Positions 1-9,091 of a DNA stretch of 64,000 nt are shown one piece after another. The notes below the pieces were generated by a model. It was not told where the DNA came from, made no database searches, and saw nothing but the letters and a program-made list of their open reading frames with translations. The stretch is taken from assembly GCA_019634365.1 (NCBI GenBank), contig JAHQVM010000003.1, forward strand, positions 45,492 through 109,491, in the 5' to 3' direction. This DNA is from Flavobacteriaceae bacterium. GTDB taxonomy: Bacteria; Bacteroidota; Bacteroidia; Flavobacteriales; Flavobacteriaceae. The translations under genes were made by a program, and so were the position numbers. Positions within the stretch are counted from its first letter, which is position 1. Each line of letters starts with the position of its first letter.

Positions 1-1
1 C

Positions 2-85
2 TCTGGAGACTATTGGTTTATTGTAGAAACCGATAGATCTGGCGAAATACGTGACTTTGTCGGACACTTTACATTGTATAGATAA
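2..85 (+). CDS. C-terminus of a T9SS type B sorting domain (gliding-motility-type) protein, truncated by window edge
   Basis: Frame 2 reads SGDYWFIVETDRSGEIRDFVGHFTLYR*, the typical end of type B sorting domains; directly upstream of a PorP/SprF gene. Confidence 0.8.
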   Translation, partial: SGDYWFIVETDRSGEIRDFVGHFTLYR

Positions 86-132
86 AATAGCACACCATGA
101 ATTGATACGTCACCCTAACAAAACCTACTTCT

Positions 133-1119
133 ATGAAAAAACTATTACAATACCTATTGATCGCCCTAGCCATGCAGAGCTACGGTCAAGAACTTAACTT
201 ACCTGTGTTTACACAGTATTTAGCAGACAATGATTTTGTGGTTTCCCCCACTTTTGCAGGTATCGGTGATAATTTTAGAATTAGAGCCAATGGATTGACA
301 CAGTGGGTCGGGATTAAAAATGCACCGCAAAACTTAGCCTTTTATAGCGATATTAGATTGGGAACCCGCTCCGGTGCCGGAATTTCGGCCTATGTGGACC
401 GCAATGGGCATACTCGGCAAAACGGGGTGAAACTATCCTTTGCGCATCACCTTATTCTCGATTTGACTACGCAACAGTACCTATCCTTTGGTTTATCCTA
501 TAATGTAAATAATTTTAGGATTGCTATTGAAGATTTCAATACAACCTATGAAAACCCAACGATCGATCCCAGGGTGACGGACGACCGATCGACGACAAGC
601 CATAATTTCGATGTGGGTGCGTTGTATAGAATTGGTGAGTTTTGGTTGAGTGCAAATGCCAATAACATTCTTCCTAAAGACGATGACCCATTTACGGGAT
701 TTGAACCCAATGGACTTCTTAATCTTCAGTTTTATTCGGGGTACATTTTTAAGTTGAGTAATTATTCTGAAGTAGAACCTTCTACGTTCGTTCAGGTATT
801 TACTGGGGATGGAAGGTCCAGTACCGACTTGAATTTTAGGTACCGAAAATACAATGGCAATGACGACTTTTATTGGGTGGGAGGATCTGCTCGTTTTTTG
901 AACGATCAGGTATTACAACCGCTTAATATTGGCCCAATGGCTGGACTCAAAAAATCGTTTTTCTATGTTTCCTATGCTTACCAAATAACACTGAACGACC
1001 TTACCACCTACAATACAGGAACGCATGCAGTAACCATTGGTTTCGACCTATTTCAATCCCTGAGTGTTTGTCCGTGTACCAAAGGAAAGTATCGAAAAGG
1101 AAACAAACTGTATCAATAA
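133..1119 (+). CDS. PorP/SprF family type IX secretion system membrane protein
   Basis: Signal peptide, 'LPVFTQYLADNDFVVSPTFAGIGDNFRIRANGLTQWVGIKNAPQNLAFYSDIRLG' PorP/SprF N-terminus; follows type B sorting domain gene. Confidence 0.88.
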   Translation: MKKLLQYLLIALAMQSYGQELNLPVFTQYLADNDFVVSPTFAGIGDNFRIRANGLTQWVGIKNAPQNLAFYSDIRLGTRSGAGISAYVDRNGHTRQNGVKLSFAHHLILDLTTQQYLSFGLSYNVNNFRIAIEDFNTTYENPTIDPRVTDDRSTTSHNFDVGALYRIGEFWLSANANNILPKDDDPFTGFEPNGLLNLQFYSGYIFKLSNYSEVEPSTFVQVFTGDGRSSTDLNFRYRKYNGNDDFYWVGGSARFLNDQVLQPLNIGPMAGLKKSFFYVSYAYQITLNDLTTYNTGTHAVTIGFDLFQSLSVCPCTKGKYRKGNKLYQ

Positions 1120-1203
1120 ATATCCAGTATAACCGCTTTTAAAAAGAAGTAGGAAACATTAAACGTACATGAGCGAAAGGTTTGGCAGCCTTTATTTACT
1201 GGA

Positions 1204-1240
1204 GAACAGGCCTTGATATAAGGCCTGTTCTATTTTATTG
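1204..1240 (+). terminator. Intrinsic terminator downstream of the PorP/SprF gene
   Basis: Perfect stem GAACAGGCCTT-gatat-AAGGCCTGTTC followed by TATTTTATT. Confidence 0.8.
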
Positions 1241-1256
1241 CCTATAGCAATCTACT

Positions 1257-2222
1257 TTATTTCTTAAGAAGTTGTTTGGTATACTTCGCCCCGTATTCTG
1301 AAGTGAACGTAAGATGATAAACTCCAGATTTCAAGAAATTCACATCCACGGTTTGATTCAATTCGGTGACCTGTATTCGCAGTAACACACTTCCTTTCAT
1401 ATCAGTAATTTCCATAGATGTCAAAGCGCCTAGGACCGATGCATCATAGGTCATGCTAAAACTTGCTGAAGTTGGATTAGGCGAAAGCTTGATGTTTTTT
1501 GCCAATGCGCTGGCATCGTTTATACTCAATGGTACATTTTCATAAATATCAACCACTTCCTGATCAGATAAAGCGCGATTATATACCAAGATTTCGTCTA
1601 TAGTACCCGGAAATTTATTGGTATCATTATCCGATTGCGACCCTACCACAAAAGGAAACACACTAGGGGTTAAATCGGCACTAGGAGCAGCTATGCTCGT
1701 TAAAATACCGTCCAAATACACCCTAGAAGTCGTCCCATCGAAAGCGGCAACCACGTGCATCCAAACACCGGTTGGAACAGGATCCGTGTCGATTACTTCA
1801 TCCGCATTTACATTCCAACGAATTTGTTGAGTGGGCGTTAACCCCAGATAATATCCCCCAGCATCGAAACCAGCCCAGTTATTGAGAAGTCCTGTCCAGT
1901 CGATGACAGTTTGATCTATTTTAATCCATGCAGCCAGCGAAATCGCATTCTCCGAATCAAAGTCGAACACTCCAGGGGCACTCGCCAAGGTTAAATAATC
2001 TTCCACGAACAATAGGGCTTTCATGGGCTCCCCAAATCGATCGTCTGCCGGTAATAAGGTGCCCGTACCTATGGGAGCCAGATCGTATCCATTGGCCGTG
2101 GCATCGACATAGGTGCCATTGTCCAATTCGTAACGTCCCATAAGGCCATCTTCGGGAATTTGAGCCTGCGCTTCCGCTAGGGAGAATAGACTAATAAGTG
2201 TAAAGAGTAATAGTTTTTTCAT
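1257..2222 (-). CDS. LamG (concanavalin A-like) domain protein with T9SS type A C-terminal sorting domain
   Basis: MKKLLLFTLISLFSLAEAQAQ signal, LamG-like core, C-terminal 'LSPNPTSASFSM...GVYHLTFTSEYGAKYTKQLLKK'; start moved from 2270 to the Met before the signal peptide. Confidence 0.85.
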   Translation of the reverse strand: MKKLLLFTLISLFSLAEAQAQIPEDGLMGRYELDNGTYVDATANGYDLAPIGTGTLLPADDRFGEPMKALLFVEDYLTLASAPGVFDFDSENAISLAAWIKIDQTVIDWTGLLNNWAGFDAGGYYLGLTPTQQIRWNVNADEVIDTDPVPTGVWMHVVAAFDGTTSRVYLDGILTSIAAPSADLTPSVFPFVVGSQSDNDTNKFPGTIDEILVYNRALSDQEVVDIYENVPLSINDASALAKNIKLSPNPTSASFSMTYDASVLGALTSMEITDMKGSVLLRIQVTELNQTVDVNFLKSGVYHLTFTSEYGAKYTKQLLKK

Positions 2223-2336
2223 AATGGTGGGTTTGAATTGAATGCTGAAGTTACTAAAATTTAAATTCACTCAATTGATTTGCAGTTCATTAAAACCAAA
2301 CCATATGCTAAAACCTTCCATAGAATCTAAAACAAC

Positions 2337-2357
2337 GAAGAAGAAGAAGAAGAAGAA
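2337..2357. repeat. (GAA)7 trinucleotide microsatellite
   Basis: Seven uninterrupted GAA units next to the tRNA-His terminator hairpin. Confidence 0.95.
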
Positions 2358-2381
2358 AACCCTTCAACGAATGTTGAAGGG
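2356..2381 (-). terminator. Intrinsic terminator of tRNA-His
   Basis: Minus strand: CCCTTCAAC-attc-GTTGAAGGG then TTTTCTTCTTCTT. Confidence 0.75.
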
Positions 2382-2386
2382 TTTAT

Positions 2387-2462
2387 GGGTGGAAGACCGG
2401 GTTCGAACCGGCGACCTCCTGAACCACAATCAGGCGCTCTAACCAGCTGAGCTACAACCACC
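2387..2462 (-). tRNA. tRNA-His (GTG anticodon)
   Basis: Minus strand GGTGGTTGTAGCTCAGCTGGTTAGAGCGCCTGATTGTGGTTCAGGAGGTCGCCGGTTCGAACCCGGTCTTCCACCC: D, anticodon (GTG) and T arms form, with extra 5' G typical of tRNA-His. Confidence 0.92.
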
Positions 2463-2539
2463 ATTTCACTTTCTTGGCAAAAGCGGATGCAAATATAGTG
2501 CATTTAAGCGCTATGCACAAAGCTCTTTTCGAAGATTTT

Positions 2540-3256
2540 TTAAATCAGATCAAAGATAGAGTGTACCGCCGGATACCGTTCTACCGTAAATCCTTCAGCG
2601 GCTTCGGTTTGGATAATTCTTCCCAAATTCCGGTTCCTGTAACGTAAGCTCTCATAAAGATTTTTAGACGAAGTATGAGTTTCCGGTTCTTTGGATTCTG
2701 GATCGTAAAACTGACTTTTATATGCTTTTATCGCTTCCATTTTTACATCCATATACCCTGTTACATCCACGACTACATTGGGCTCAATATCCTTCCATTG
2801 TATATAATGGTATACAGCCTTGGGTCGCCAAGCTTCCTGTAACTTACCATTGAGGCTTGTTTCAATGCGGCGTAACCCACTTAAAAAACAGGCATCGCTG
2901 GCCAACTTACTCCCTTTGCCGTGGTCTATATGACGATCCTCAACAGCGTTGCAAAAAACAATCTCCGGGCGGTACTTACGAAGTATTTGAATGATCGCCA
3001 ATTGTTCCTTTTTTCCATTTTGAAAGAATCCATCTCCTAAATCCAAATTCTCCCGGACCGAAGCCCCCAAAACTTTGGCAGCAGCAGCAGCTTCCTTGTC
3101 CCTTATTTCTGCCGTTCCACGGGTTCCCAATTCACCTCGGGTCAAATCCAGTATCCCAACTTTCTTTCCTTGGGCAATTTCCTTGGCAAGGGTAGCCCCA
3201 CAACTCATTTCCACATCATCGGGATGGGCGCCAATGGCTAAAATGTCTAATTTCAT
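2540..3256 (-). CDS. bshB1: Bacillithiol biosynthesis deacetylase BshB1 (PIG-L family)
   Basis: MKLDILAIGAHPDDVEMSCGATLAKEI...TRGELGTRGTAEIR...EDRHIDHGKGSKLASDACFLSGL motifs. Confidence 0.92.
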   Translation of the reverse strand: MKLDILAIGAHPDDVEMSCGATLAKEIAQGKKVGILDLTRGELGTRGTAEIRDKEAAAAAKVLGASVRENLDLGDGFFQNGKKEQLAIIQILRKYRPEIVFCNAVEDRHIDHGKGSKLASDACFLSGLRRIETSLNGKLQEAWRPKAVYHYIQWKDIEPNVVVDVTGYMDVKMEAIKAYKSQFYDPESKEPETHTSSKNLYESLRYRNRNLGRIIQTEAAEGFTVERYPAVHSIFDLI

Positions 3257-4425
3257 AGGGTGACCAATTGTTTTTTTGCAACCGTTTCAAACGCTTGTTC
3301 CAAGTCTGAAATCAAATCCTTCTTGTCTTCAATTCCTACCGAGAAACGCAGTAAACCATCTGCAATGCCCTGACGCTGTCGCTCTTCTGGTGTTAATAAG
3401 GCATGCGAAGTTTTAACTGGGGATAATATGGAAGATTCCACTCCAGCAAGGCTCATGGATTGCTTAATGAGTTTTAAGGATGACATAAATGCATCCGGAT
3501 CTATGGAATCAATCAATTCAAAAGAAAGCATTCCTGTAAAACCACGCATCTGACGTTTCGCTATATCATGATCTGGATGATTCTTCAATCCAGGATAGTA
3601 TACCTTATGAACCAGTGGATGCTTGTCCAGCCACTTGGCTAATTTCTTAGCATTCCTATTTTGTGCCTTCACACGAACCACCATAGTTTTCATGCTACGT
3701 TCCAAAAGCCAAACTGTATAATCGCTCAAACTGCCTCCGAAATTCTTGGCCAAATTCCAAATCCGGTCTATATGCTCTTGGCTAGCCGCTACGGCACCCG
3801 CACAGATATCGCTATGTCCTCCCATATATTTGGTGGCACTGTGCACCATGATATCGATTCCAAAATCGGCAGGGTTCTGGTTTACTGGAGATGCAAATGT
3901 ATTATCGATAATACTTGTTATTCCACGTTCTTTGCAAATACGGGTAATCATCTCTAGATCAGTTATAAGCATCAATGGATTTGAAGGCGTTTCCACGTAG
4001 ATAATTTTTGTATTGGGCTTCACCTTCGACAAGAAATCCTCTTCAGAAAAGCCATCGGTAAAATCGAATTCAATCCCCAACTTGGGTAACTCTTCGACCA
4101 TAAAATTAAAAGCACCCCCATAAATGGTTTTTTGCACCACCATATGGTCACCGGTTTTCAGAAAAGCCAATAAGGTATGGCTAATGGCAGCCATTCCGCT
4201 TCCAAAAATAAGACCAGCTTCACATTTTTCCAAGGCTGCAACCTTCTTGGCCAAGGCCTCTTGGTTGGGAGTATTGAAATATCTTGGATACCGCTTAATA
4301 TCCACATCTTCATAAGCATATGAACTGGAAGTGTATATAGGAGAAACAGCTCCTTTAAACTGTTCATCCTCTATGCCTCCCGTATGAGTACAAACGGTGT
4401 TCATACCAAATTCGTTGGATTTCAT
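3253..4425 (-). CDS. PLP-dependent trans-sulfuration enzyme (cystathionine gamma-synthase/lyase family)
   Basis: GLIFGSGMAAISHTLLAFLKTGD, SATKYMGGHSD PLP lysine motif; overlaps bshB1 by 4 nt. Confidence 0.9.
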   Translation of the reverse strand: MKSNEFGMNTVCTHTGGIEDEQFKGAVSPIYTSSSYAYEDVDIKRYPRYFNTPNQEALAKKVAALEKCEAGLIFGSGMAAISHTLLAFLKTGDHMVVQKTIYGGAFNFMVEELPKLGIEFDFTDGFSEEDFLSKVKPNTKIIYVETPSNPLMLITDLEMITRICKERGITSIIDNTFASPVNQNPADFGIDIMVHSATKYMGGHSDICAGAVAASQEHIDRIWNLAKNFGGSLSDYTVWLLERSMKTMVVRVKAQNRNAKKLAKWLDKHPLVHKVYYPGLKNHPDHDIAKRQMRGFTGMLSFELIDSIDPDAFMSSLKLIKQSMSLAGVESSILSPVKTSHALLTPEERQRQGIADGLLRFSVGIEDKKDLISDLEQAFETVAKKQLVTL

Positions 4426-4486
4426 AATGCATAAATTTTGAACCTCTAAGGTATTAATTCCTTTTCAGGTTTGCTATATTTAACCA

Positions 4487-5722
4487 ATGAAACTTTTGCT
4501 AACCAACATTAAGGAATTACTGCAAATCCGCGACAGTACTATCCAAAAAGTAAGTGGTTCGGATATGAGCCACCTACCCTCCCTGAAGAACGCATGGCTC
4601 TTGTTTGAAGATGAGGTTATAAGCGATTTTGGCAACATGGATTCATGCCCTAAAGCAATGGACTCCCAGAAAATCGATTGTACCGGTAAAATGGTTTTGC
4701 CAACTTGGTGCGATAGCCATACCCATCTGGTTTATGCCGGAAATCGGGAACAGGAATTTGTGGATAGGATCAATGGTTTAAGCTATCAAGAGATTGCCGT
4801 AAAAGGCGGCGGTATTTTAAACAGTGCCAAAAAGTTACAGGCAACTTCTGAAGAAGACCTCTACAAACAATCTGCTAAAAGACTGGAAGAAGTCATGGCG
4901 TTGGGAACAGGTGCCTTGGAAATTAAAAGTGGATACGGTCTTACCACCGAAGCCGAACTGAAAATGCTTCGCGTGGCGAAACAGCTGGAAAAACAATACC
5001 CTATCACCATTAAAACCACCTTTTTAGGAGCGCATGCAGTCCCAGCAGCCTATAAAGACAACAAGGATGGCTATCTGGATTTGGTATGTGATGAAATGAT
5101 TCCGAAAGTGGCCGATGAAGGGTTAGCAACGTATGTGGATATATTCTGTGAGGAAGGTTATTTTACAGTGGCCGATACCCATCGGGTACTTGCTGCCGGG
5201 AAAAAACATGGTCTCATCCCCAAAATTCATGTCAATCAGTTTCATGCCATTGGTGGTGTCGCCGCGGGAGTAGAACATCATGCCCTTAGTGTGGATCACT
5301 TGGAAGTTCTAACCCCAGAAGATATCGAGGTTTTAAAAGAAAGTGACACCATGCCTGTGGCACTCCCCTCCTGCTCTTTTTTCCTTGGGATACCCTATAC
5401 CCCAGGTCGCGAGCTCATCAATGCCAATCTCCCTTTGGCACTTGCAACCGATTACAACCCGGGTTCTACACCCAGCGGTAATATGAATTTCGTGGTAGCG
5501 ACGGCTTGTATTAAAATGAGACTGACACCAGAAGAAGCCATCAATGCAGCCACAATAAATGGCGCCTACGCTATGGGAATAAGCAGCACGCATGGCAGTA
5601 TTACCCAAGGAAAAAGCGCCAATGTTATTATTACCAAAGATATTCCTTCCATTGGCTATTTGCCCTATGCCTTTGGAAGTAACCTTATTGATAAAGTCAT
5701 CATTAATGGAACCTGCTTATGA
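4487..5722 (+). CDS. hutI: Imidazolonepropionase
   Basis: WCDSHTHLVYAGNREQEF, GGGILNSAKKLQ, LATDYNPGSTPSGNM motifs. Confidence 0.95.
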   Translation: MKLLLTNIKELLQIRDSTIQKVSGSDMSHLPSLKNAWLLFEDEVISDFGNMDSCPKAMDSQKIDCTGKMVLPTWCDSHTHLVYAGNREQEFVDRINGLSYQEIAVKGGGILNSAKKLQATSEEDLYKQSAKRLEEVMALGTGALEIKSGYGLTTEAELKMLRVAKQLEKQYPITIKTTFLGAHAVPAAYKDNKDGYLDLVCDEMIPKVADEGLATYVDIFCEEGYFTVADTHRVLAAGKKHGLIPKIHVNQFHAIGGVAAGVEHHALSVDHLEVLTPEDIEVLKESDTMPVALPSCSFFLGIPYTPGRELINANLPLALATDYNPGSTPSGNMNFVVATACIKMRLTPEEAINAATINGAYAMGISSTHGSITQGKSANVIITKDIPSIGYLPYAFGSNLIDKVIINGTCL

Positions 5723-6720
5723 ACTTGATTTTTTACAATCGCGAAAAACTGAAACAACACACCAAATGGCGTTGGGGTGAAGAGAAATTAGGAGAAGTAT
5801 GTGGCGTGGTTGACGATTGGGAACAGCTGGCCGAAAGTGAGGCTCAGTATGTATTGCTTGGTATCCCGGAGGACGTAGGTGTTCGGGCAAATTACGGACG
5901 CGTGGGAACCAGCAAAGCTTGGAACGCCTGTTTGGATGCCATTTGCAACATACAAGGCAACCGTTATATTCAAGCTGAAAATTTGGTGATATTGGGTGCC
6001 TTAGACTGTTCGGAAGAAATGATGGATGCCCAGCAATTGGAGAGTGACGACCCTTTCTTCCCTTCAAAAATAGGGAGTCTCGTAAAAGATATAGACGATA
6101 AGGTTACGGCGGTGATTGAAAAAATCATCACCCTGAACAAAACCCCTATTGTTGTAGGAGGCGGTCACAATAATTCTTACGGAAATATAAAGGGTACTTC
6201 ACAAGCTTATGACAAACCCATAAATTGCATTAATATCGATGCGCACTCCGATTTTATGGCCCTGGAGCACCGGCATAGCAGTAATGGATTCAGCTATGCG
6301 ATGGAAGAAGGGTACTTGGACAAGTATTTTATTCTTGGTTTGCATAGAAACTATAGTTCCAAAACCATTTTAACCCGCATTGAGGAAACCAAGGGCAAGG
6401 TGCAATTCGAACGATTTGAAGACATTGCCCTATATGGAAAGTCAACCGTTAACGATGCCATACAAAAGGCAAAAAAGCACTGTGCGGGTACCAATTTTGG
6501 TTTGGAGGTAGATGTAGATACCATAAAGGCAATGGGAAGCAGCGCTATTTCCCCAAGCGGTTTCACTATGGAAGAAGTTCGCCTATGTGTATCTTCCTTG
6601 TCCAAACATAAAAATTGTATGTACATCCATCTATGCGAAGGCAACCCACTTTTCGAAGTATTCGAAACACAAGTAAGCAAAACCCTTGCCTATCTCATAA
6701 GTGACATTCTAGGAATTTAA
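5719..6720 (+). CDS. hutG: Formimidoylglutamase / arginase-agmatinase family
   Basis: GGGHNNSYGN, NIDAHSDF and EVDVDTIK arginase-family metal motifs; overlaps hutI by 4 nt. Confidence 0.88.
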   Translation: MNLIFYNREKLKQHTKWRWGEEKLGEVCGVVDDWEQLAESEAQYVLLGIPEDVGVRANYGRVGTSKAWNACLDAICNIQGNRYIQAENLVILGALDCSEEMMDAQQLESDDPFFPSKIGSLVKDIDDKVTAVIEKIITLNKTPIVVGGGHNNSYGNIKGTSQAYDKPINCINIDAHSDFMALEHRHSSNGFSYAMEEGYLDKYFILGLHRNYSSKTILTRIEETKGKVQFERFEDIALYGKSTVNDAIQKAKKHCAGTNFGLEVDVDTIKAMGSSAISPSGFTMEEVRLCVSSLSKHKNCMYIHLCEGNPLFEVFETQVSKTLAYLISDILGI

Positions 6721-6763
6721 TCTTCAAAATTTGGTGATTTGAATGATTATATATATTTTTACA

Positions 6764-6785
6764 TAAGCACTTATATAATTACTTA
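6764..6785. promoter_or_regulatory. Candidate MarR operator (imperfect 22-bp palindrome)
   Basis: TAAGCACTTATATAATTACTTA, perfect TTATATAA core flanked by TAAG/CTTA arms, abutting the ATG of the MarR-GNAT gene. Confidence 0.4.
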
Positions 6786-7723
6786 TGGATACGATTAAAT
6801 CACTGGGAGAATTGAGCATGGGGTCTCGTTTAAAACGATTGAGCGATCAATGCATGCGGAACATTCAATTGGCTTATAATCAACACCACATAGATTTTGA
6901 CCCTTACCTTTTCCCAGCTTTTCACCATATTGCCAAATTGGGATCGACCACCACCAAGGAATTGTTCGAATCCCTCAAGACTTCACAACCTGCAGTGACC
7001 CAAACGGTCAATAAACTCTTGAAAAAAAGGCTAATTGAAACGTCCACGGATGCTGAAGACAAACGCAAAAAAACCATTACCCTTTCCGAAAAAGGAAAGG
7101 ACTTCCATACCCAAGTACGGCCTGTTTGGAGGGGCATGGAACGTGCCGTAAAGAAATTCACGCAGCACCCCGCCGATTCCCTCATTGAGCACCTCAATAA
7201 TTTCGAAGCAGTATTGCAATCTGGGGAGTTTTTAAATACCGTAAACGAATACATTGACATTGAAATGCAAATACAGATTATCAACTATCAAGAACAGTAC
7301 AAACAGGATTTTTATGACCTCAATATAGAATGGGTGCAAAAACACTTCTTTGTAGAAGATTTGGACCGTGAAGTTCTCAGCAAACCCCATCAATACATAT
7401 TGGATCCTGGGGGATACATCTTTTTCGCGGTTGAAAATGGTAAGGCGCTCGGCACTGTGGCCCTTATGAAAGCTGAAGACAACTTTTTCGAATTGACGAA
7501 AATGGCGGTGCACCCTGATGCAAGAGGCCGGAAAATCGGACAGCAATTGATGCAATATTGCTTGGACTTCGCCAAAGAGCATGATTTCGATCTCCTGCTC
7601 TACTCCAATACCGTTTTGGAAAATGCCATTCATATTTACCGCAAATACGGTTTCGAAGAAGTTCCTGTAGAGCCCGATAGTCCTTATGTTCGAAGTAACA
7701 TTAAAATGGTTTGGCATCGATAG
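6785..7723 (+). CDS. Bifunctional MarR-type HTH / GNAT N-acetyltransferase
   Basis: N-terminal wHTH 'KLGSTTTKELFESLKTSQPAVTQTVNKLLKKRLIE', C-terminal GNAT 'MAVHPDARGRKIGQQLMQYCLDFA'. Confidence 0.9.
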   Translation: MDTIKSLGELSMGSRLKRLSDQCMRNIQLAYNQHHIDFDPYLFPAFHHIAKLGSTTTKELFESLKTSQPAVTQTVNKLLKKRLIETSTDAEDKRKKTITLSEKGKDFHTQVRPVWRGMERAVKKFTQHPADSLIEHLNNFEAVLQSGEFLNTVNEYIDIEMQIQIINYQEQYKQDFYDLNIEWVQKHFFVEDLDREVLSKPHQYILDPGGYIFFAVENGKALGTVALMKAEDNFFELTKMAVHPDARGRKIGQQLMQYCLDFAKEHDFDLLLYSNTVLENAIHIYRKYGFEEVPVEPDSPYVRSNIKMVWHR

Positions 7724-7731
7724 AATTTTTC

Positions 7732-7763
7732 TTGGTATTGAGGATGGGGAATTCGTATTTTTG
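7732..7763 (+). promoter_or_regulatory. Bacteroidetes-type promoter (TTG ... TATTTTTG)
   Basis: TTG, 21-nt spacer, TATTTTTG (TAnnTTTG), 17 nt before ATG of MBL-fold gene. Confidence 0.5.
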
Positions 7764-7780
7764 AGGTCAAATCAAATTCC

Positions 7781-8584
7781 ATGAAAAAAGTTACCATCCT
7801 TCTTTTGGGCCTATTAACCATCGCCAGCTGTAAAAACGACTCCAAAGACACCGAGAATAAAGAGTCGATTGTCACTACTACCGAAACAACAGAAACAGAA
7901 GACACAAAGGTGTCTAAAAAAAGTAGTTTTCGTGTAAGCCCTATACAACATGCCACCATGGTCATTACTTGGGATGATGCTACCATTTATGTGGATCCTG
8001 TGGGTGGCGCAGAGGCATTCAAGAATTTCGAAGCGCCCGATCTCATATTAATTACCGATATACATCAAGACCATTTTAGTGCTGAAACGATTCAGGCCTT
8101 AAACACTTCGAATGCGAAGATCGTATTGCCTCAGGCGGTTGCAGATGAGATGCCTTCAGAATTTAGCACCAAGATCGAGGTACTGAACAATGGGGATTTG
8201 AAAGCACATCTCGGATTCAATATTGAAGCCATACCCATGTATAATTTAAGACCCGAGTCCTTAAAGTTTCATGAAAAGGGTCGTGGAAATGGCTATGTGA
8301 TGGAAAAAAATGGAAAACGGGTTTACATTTCAGGCGACACCGAAGATATCCCAGAGATGTTGGCACTAAAGGATATTGATATTGCCTTTGTATGTATGAA
8401 CTTACCTTATACCATGACCGAAGTTCAGGCTGCAAACGCGGTGGCAACTTTTAAACCGCGAATCGTTTATCCTTATCATTATCGCGGAGCAAGCGGCTTT
8501 AGTAACATCGAAGTATTCAAAGCGCGCTTAAAGAGTCTTAGTGGAAGTGAAGTTCAAGTGGTCGCCCTGGATTGGTATCAATAA
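7781..8584 (+). CDS. MBL-fold metallo-hydrolase lipoprotein
   Basis: Lipobox LLTIASC; 'LILITDIHQDHFSAET' and 'ISGDTEDIPE', 'YPYHYRG' as in beta-lactamase-fold hydrolases. Confidence 0.85.
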   Translation: MKKVTILLLGLLTIASCKNDSKDTENKESIVTTTETTETEDTKVSKKSSFRVSPIQHATMVITWDDATIYVDPVGGAEAFKNFEAPDLILITDIHQDHFSAETIQALNTSNAKIVLPQAVADEMPSEFSTKIEVLNNGDLKAHLGFNIEAIPMYNLRPESLKFHEKGRGNGYVMEKNGKRVYISGDTEDIPEMLALKDIDIAFVCMNLPYTMTEVQAANAVATFKPRIVYPYHYRGASGFSNIEVFKARLKSLSGSEVQVVALDWYQ

Positions 8585-9090
8585 TGAAATGAGCGATCGC
8601 CTATATCCAGATCCTCCCTTACCAAATAATCAGTTATTCTTCTTTTCTTGCCAAATTGGTTGTGCGAAAAGGAGAGAGTCAGTGAATCCTTGGACAGGAA
8701 AAGTATTTTGAAATATTTGTACTCTTTATCTGTTCCCAATAATTCTGGCAGTAAACTACTTGACAACTTAATATAGGAATGCCCTTTTTCACTTTGGGTA
8801 ATTTCCCAAGTTCCCTTTAAACTAGGCCCACATTGAGCATTGCGCTCATTATTGTCTACTACGGAATCATTGGTAAAATAGGTCTGCCCATATTTTATGA
8901 AACAGTCACCTTCTTCCATATTCATTCGTACTTTACCATTGTATCGTTTGGCGATTTTCCAGGTTTTTAAAGAATCCGAAGCAATAAGATATTCAGCTTG
9001 GGTCGGCAAAGCATAGACTGTTTTTTCTTTCTGATTTCCACAGGAAATAGTGAATAACAGGATGCCGCAAATCGCGAATAACCTCACCAA
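8578..9090 (-). CDS. Hypothetical lipoprotein
   Basis: Lipobox ILLFTISC; no ATG in position, likely TTG (9090) or GTG (9087) start overlapping the stop of the S9 peptidase gene; ORF-track start at 9168 lies inside the upstream gene. Confidence 0.65.
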   Translation of the reverse strand: MVRLFAICGILLFTISCGNQKEKTVYALPTQAEYLIASDSLKTWKIAKRYNGKVRMNMEEGDCFIKYGQTYFTNDSVVDNNERNAQCGPSLKGTWEITQSEKGHSYIKLSSSLLPELLGTDKEYKYFKILFLSKDSLTLSFSHNQFGKKRRITDYLVREDLDIGDRSFHY

Positions 9091-9091
9091 A

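Noticed and set aside
7232-7717. 161-aa minus ORF antisense to MarR-GNAT
   Set aside because: Opposes a gene with clear HTH and GNAT motifs
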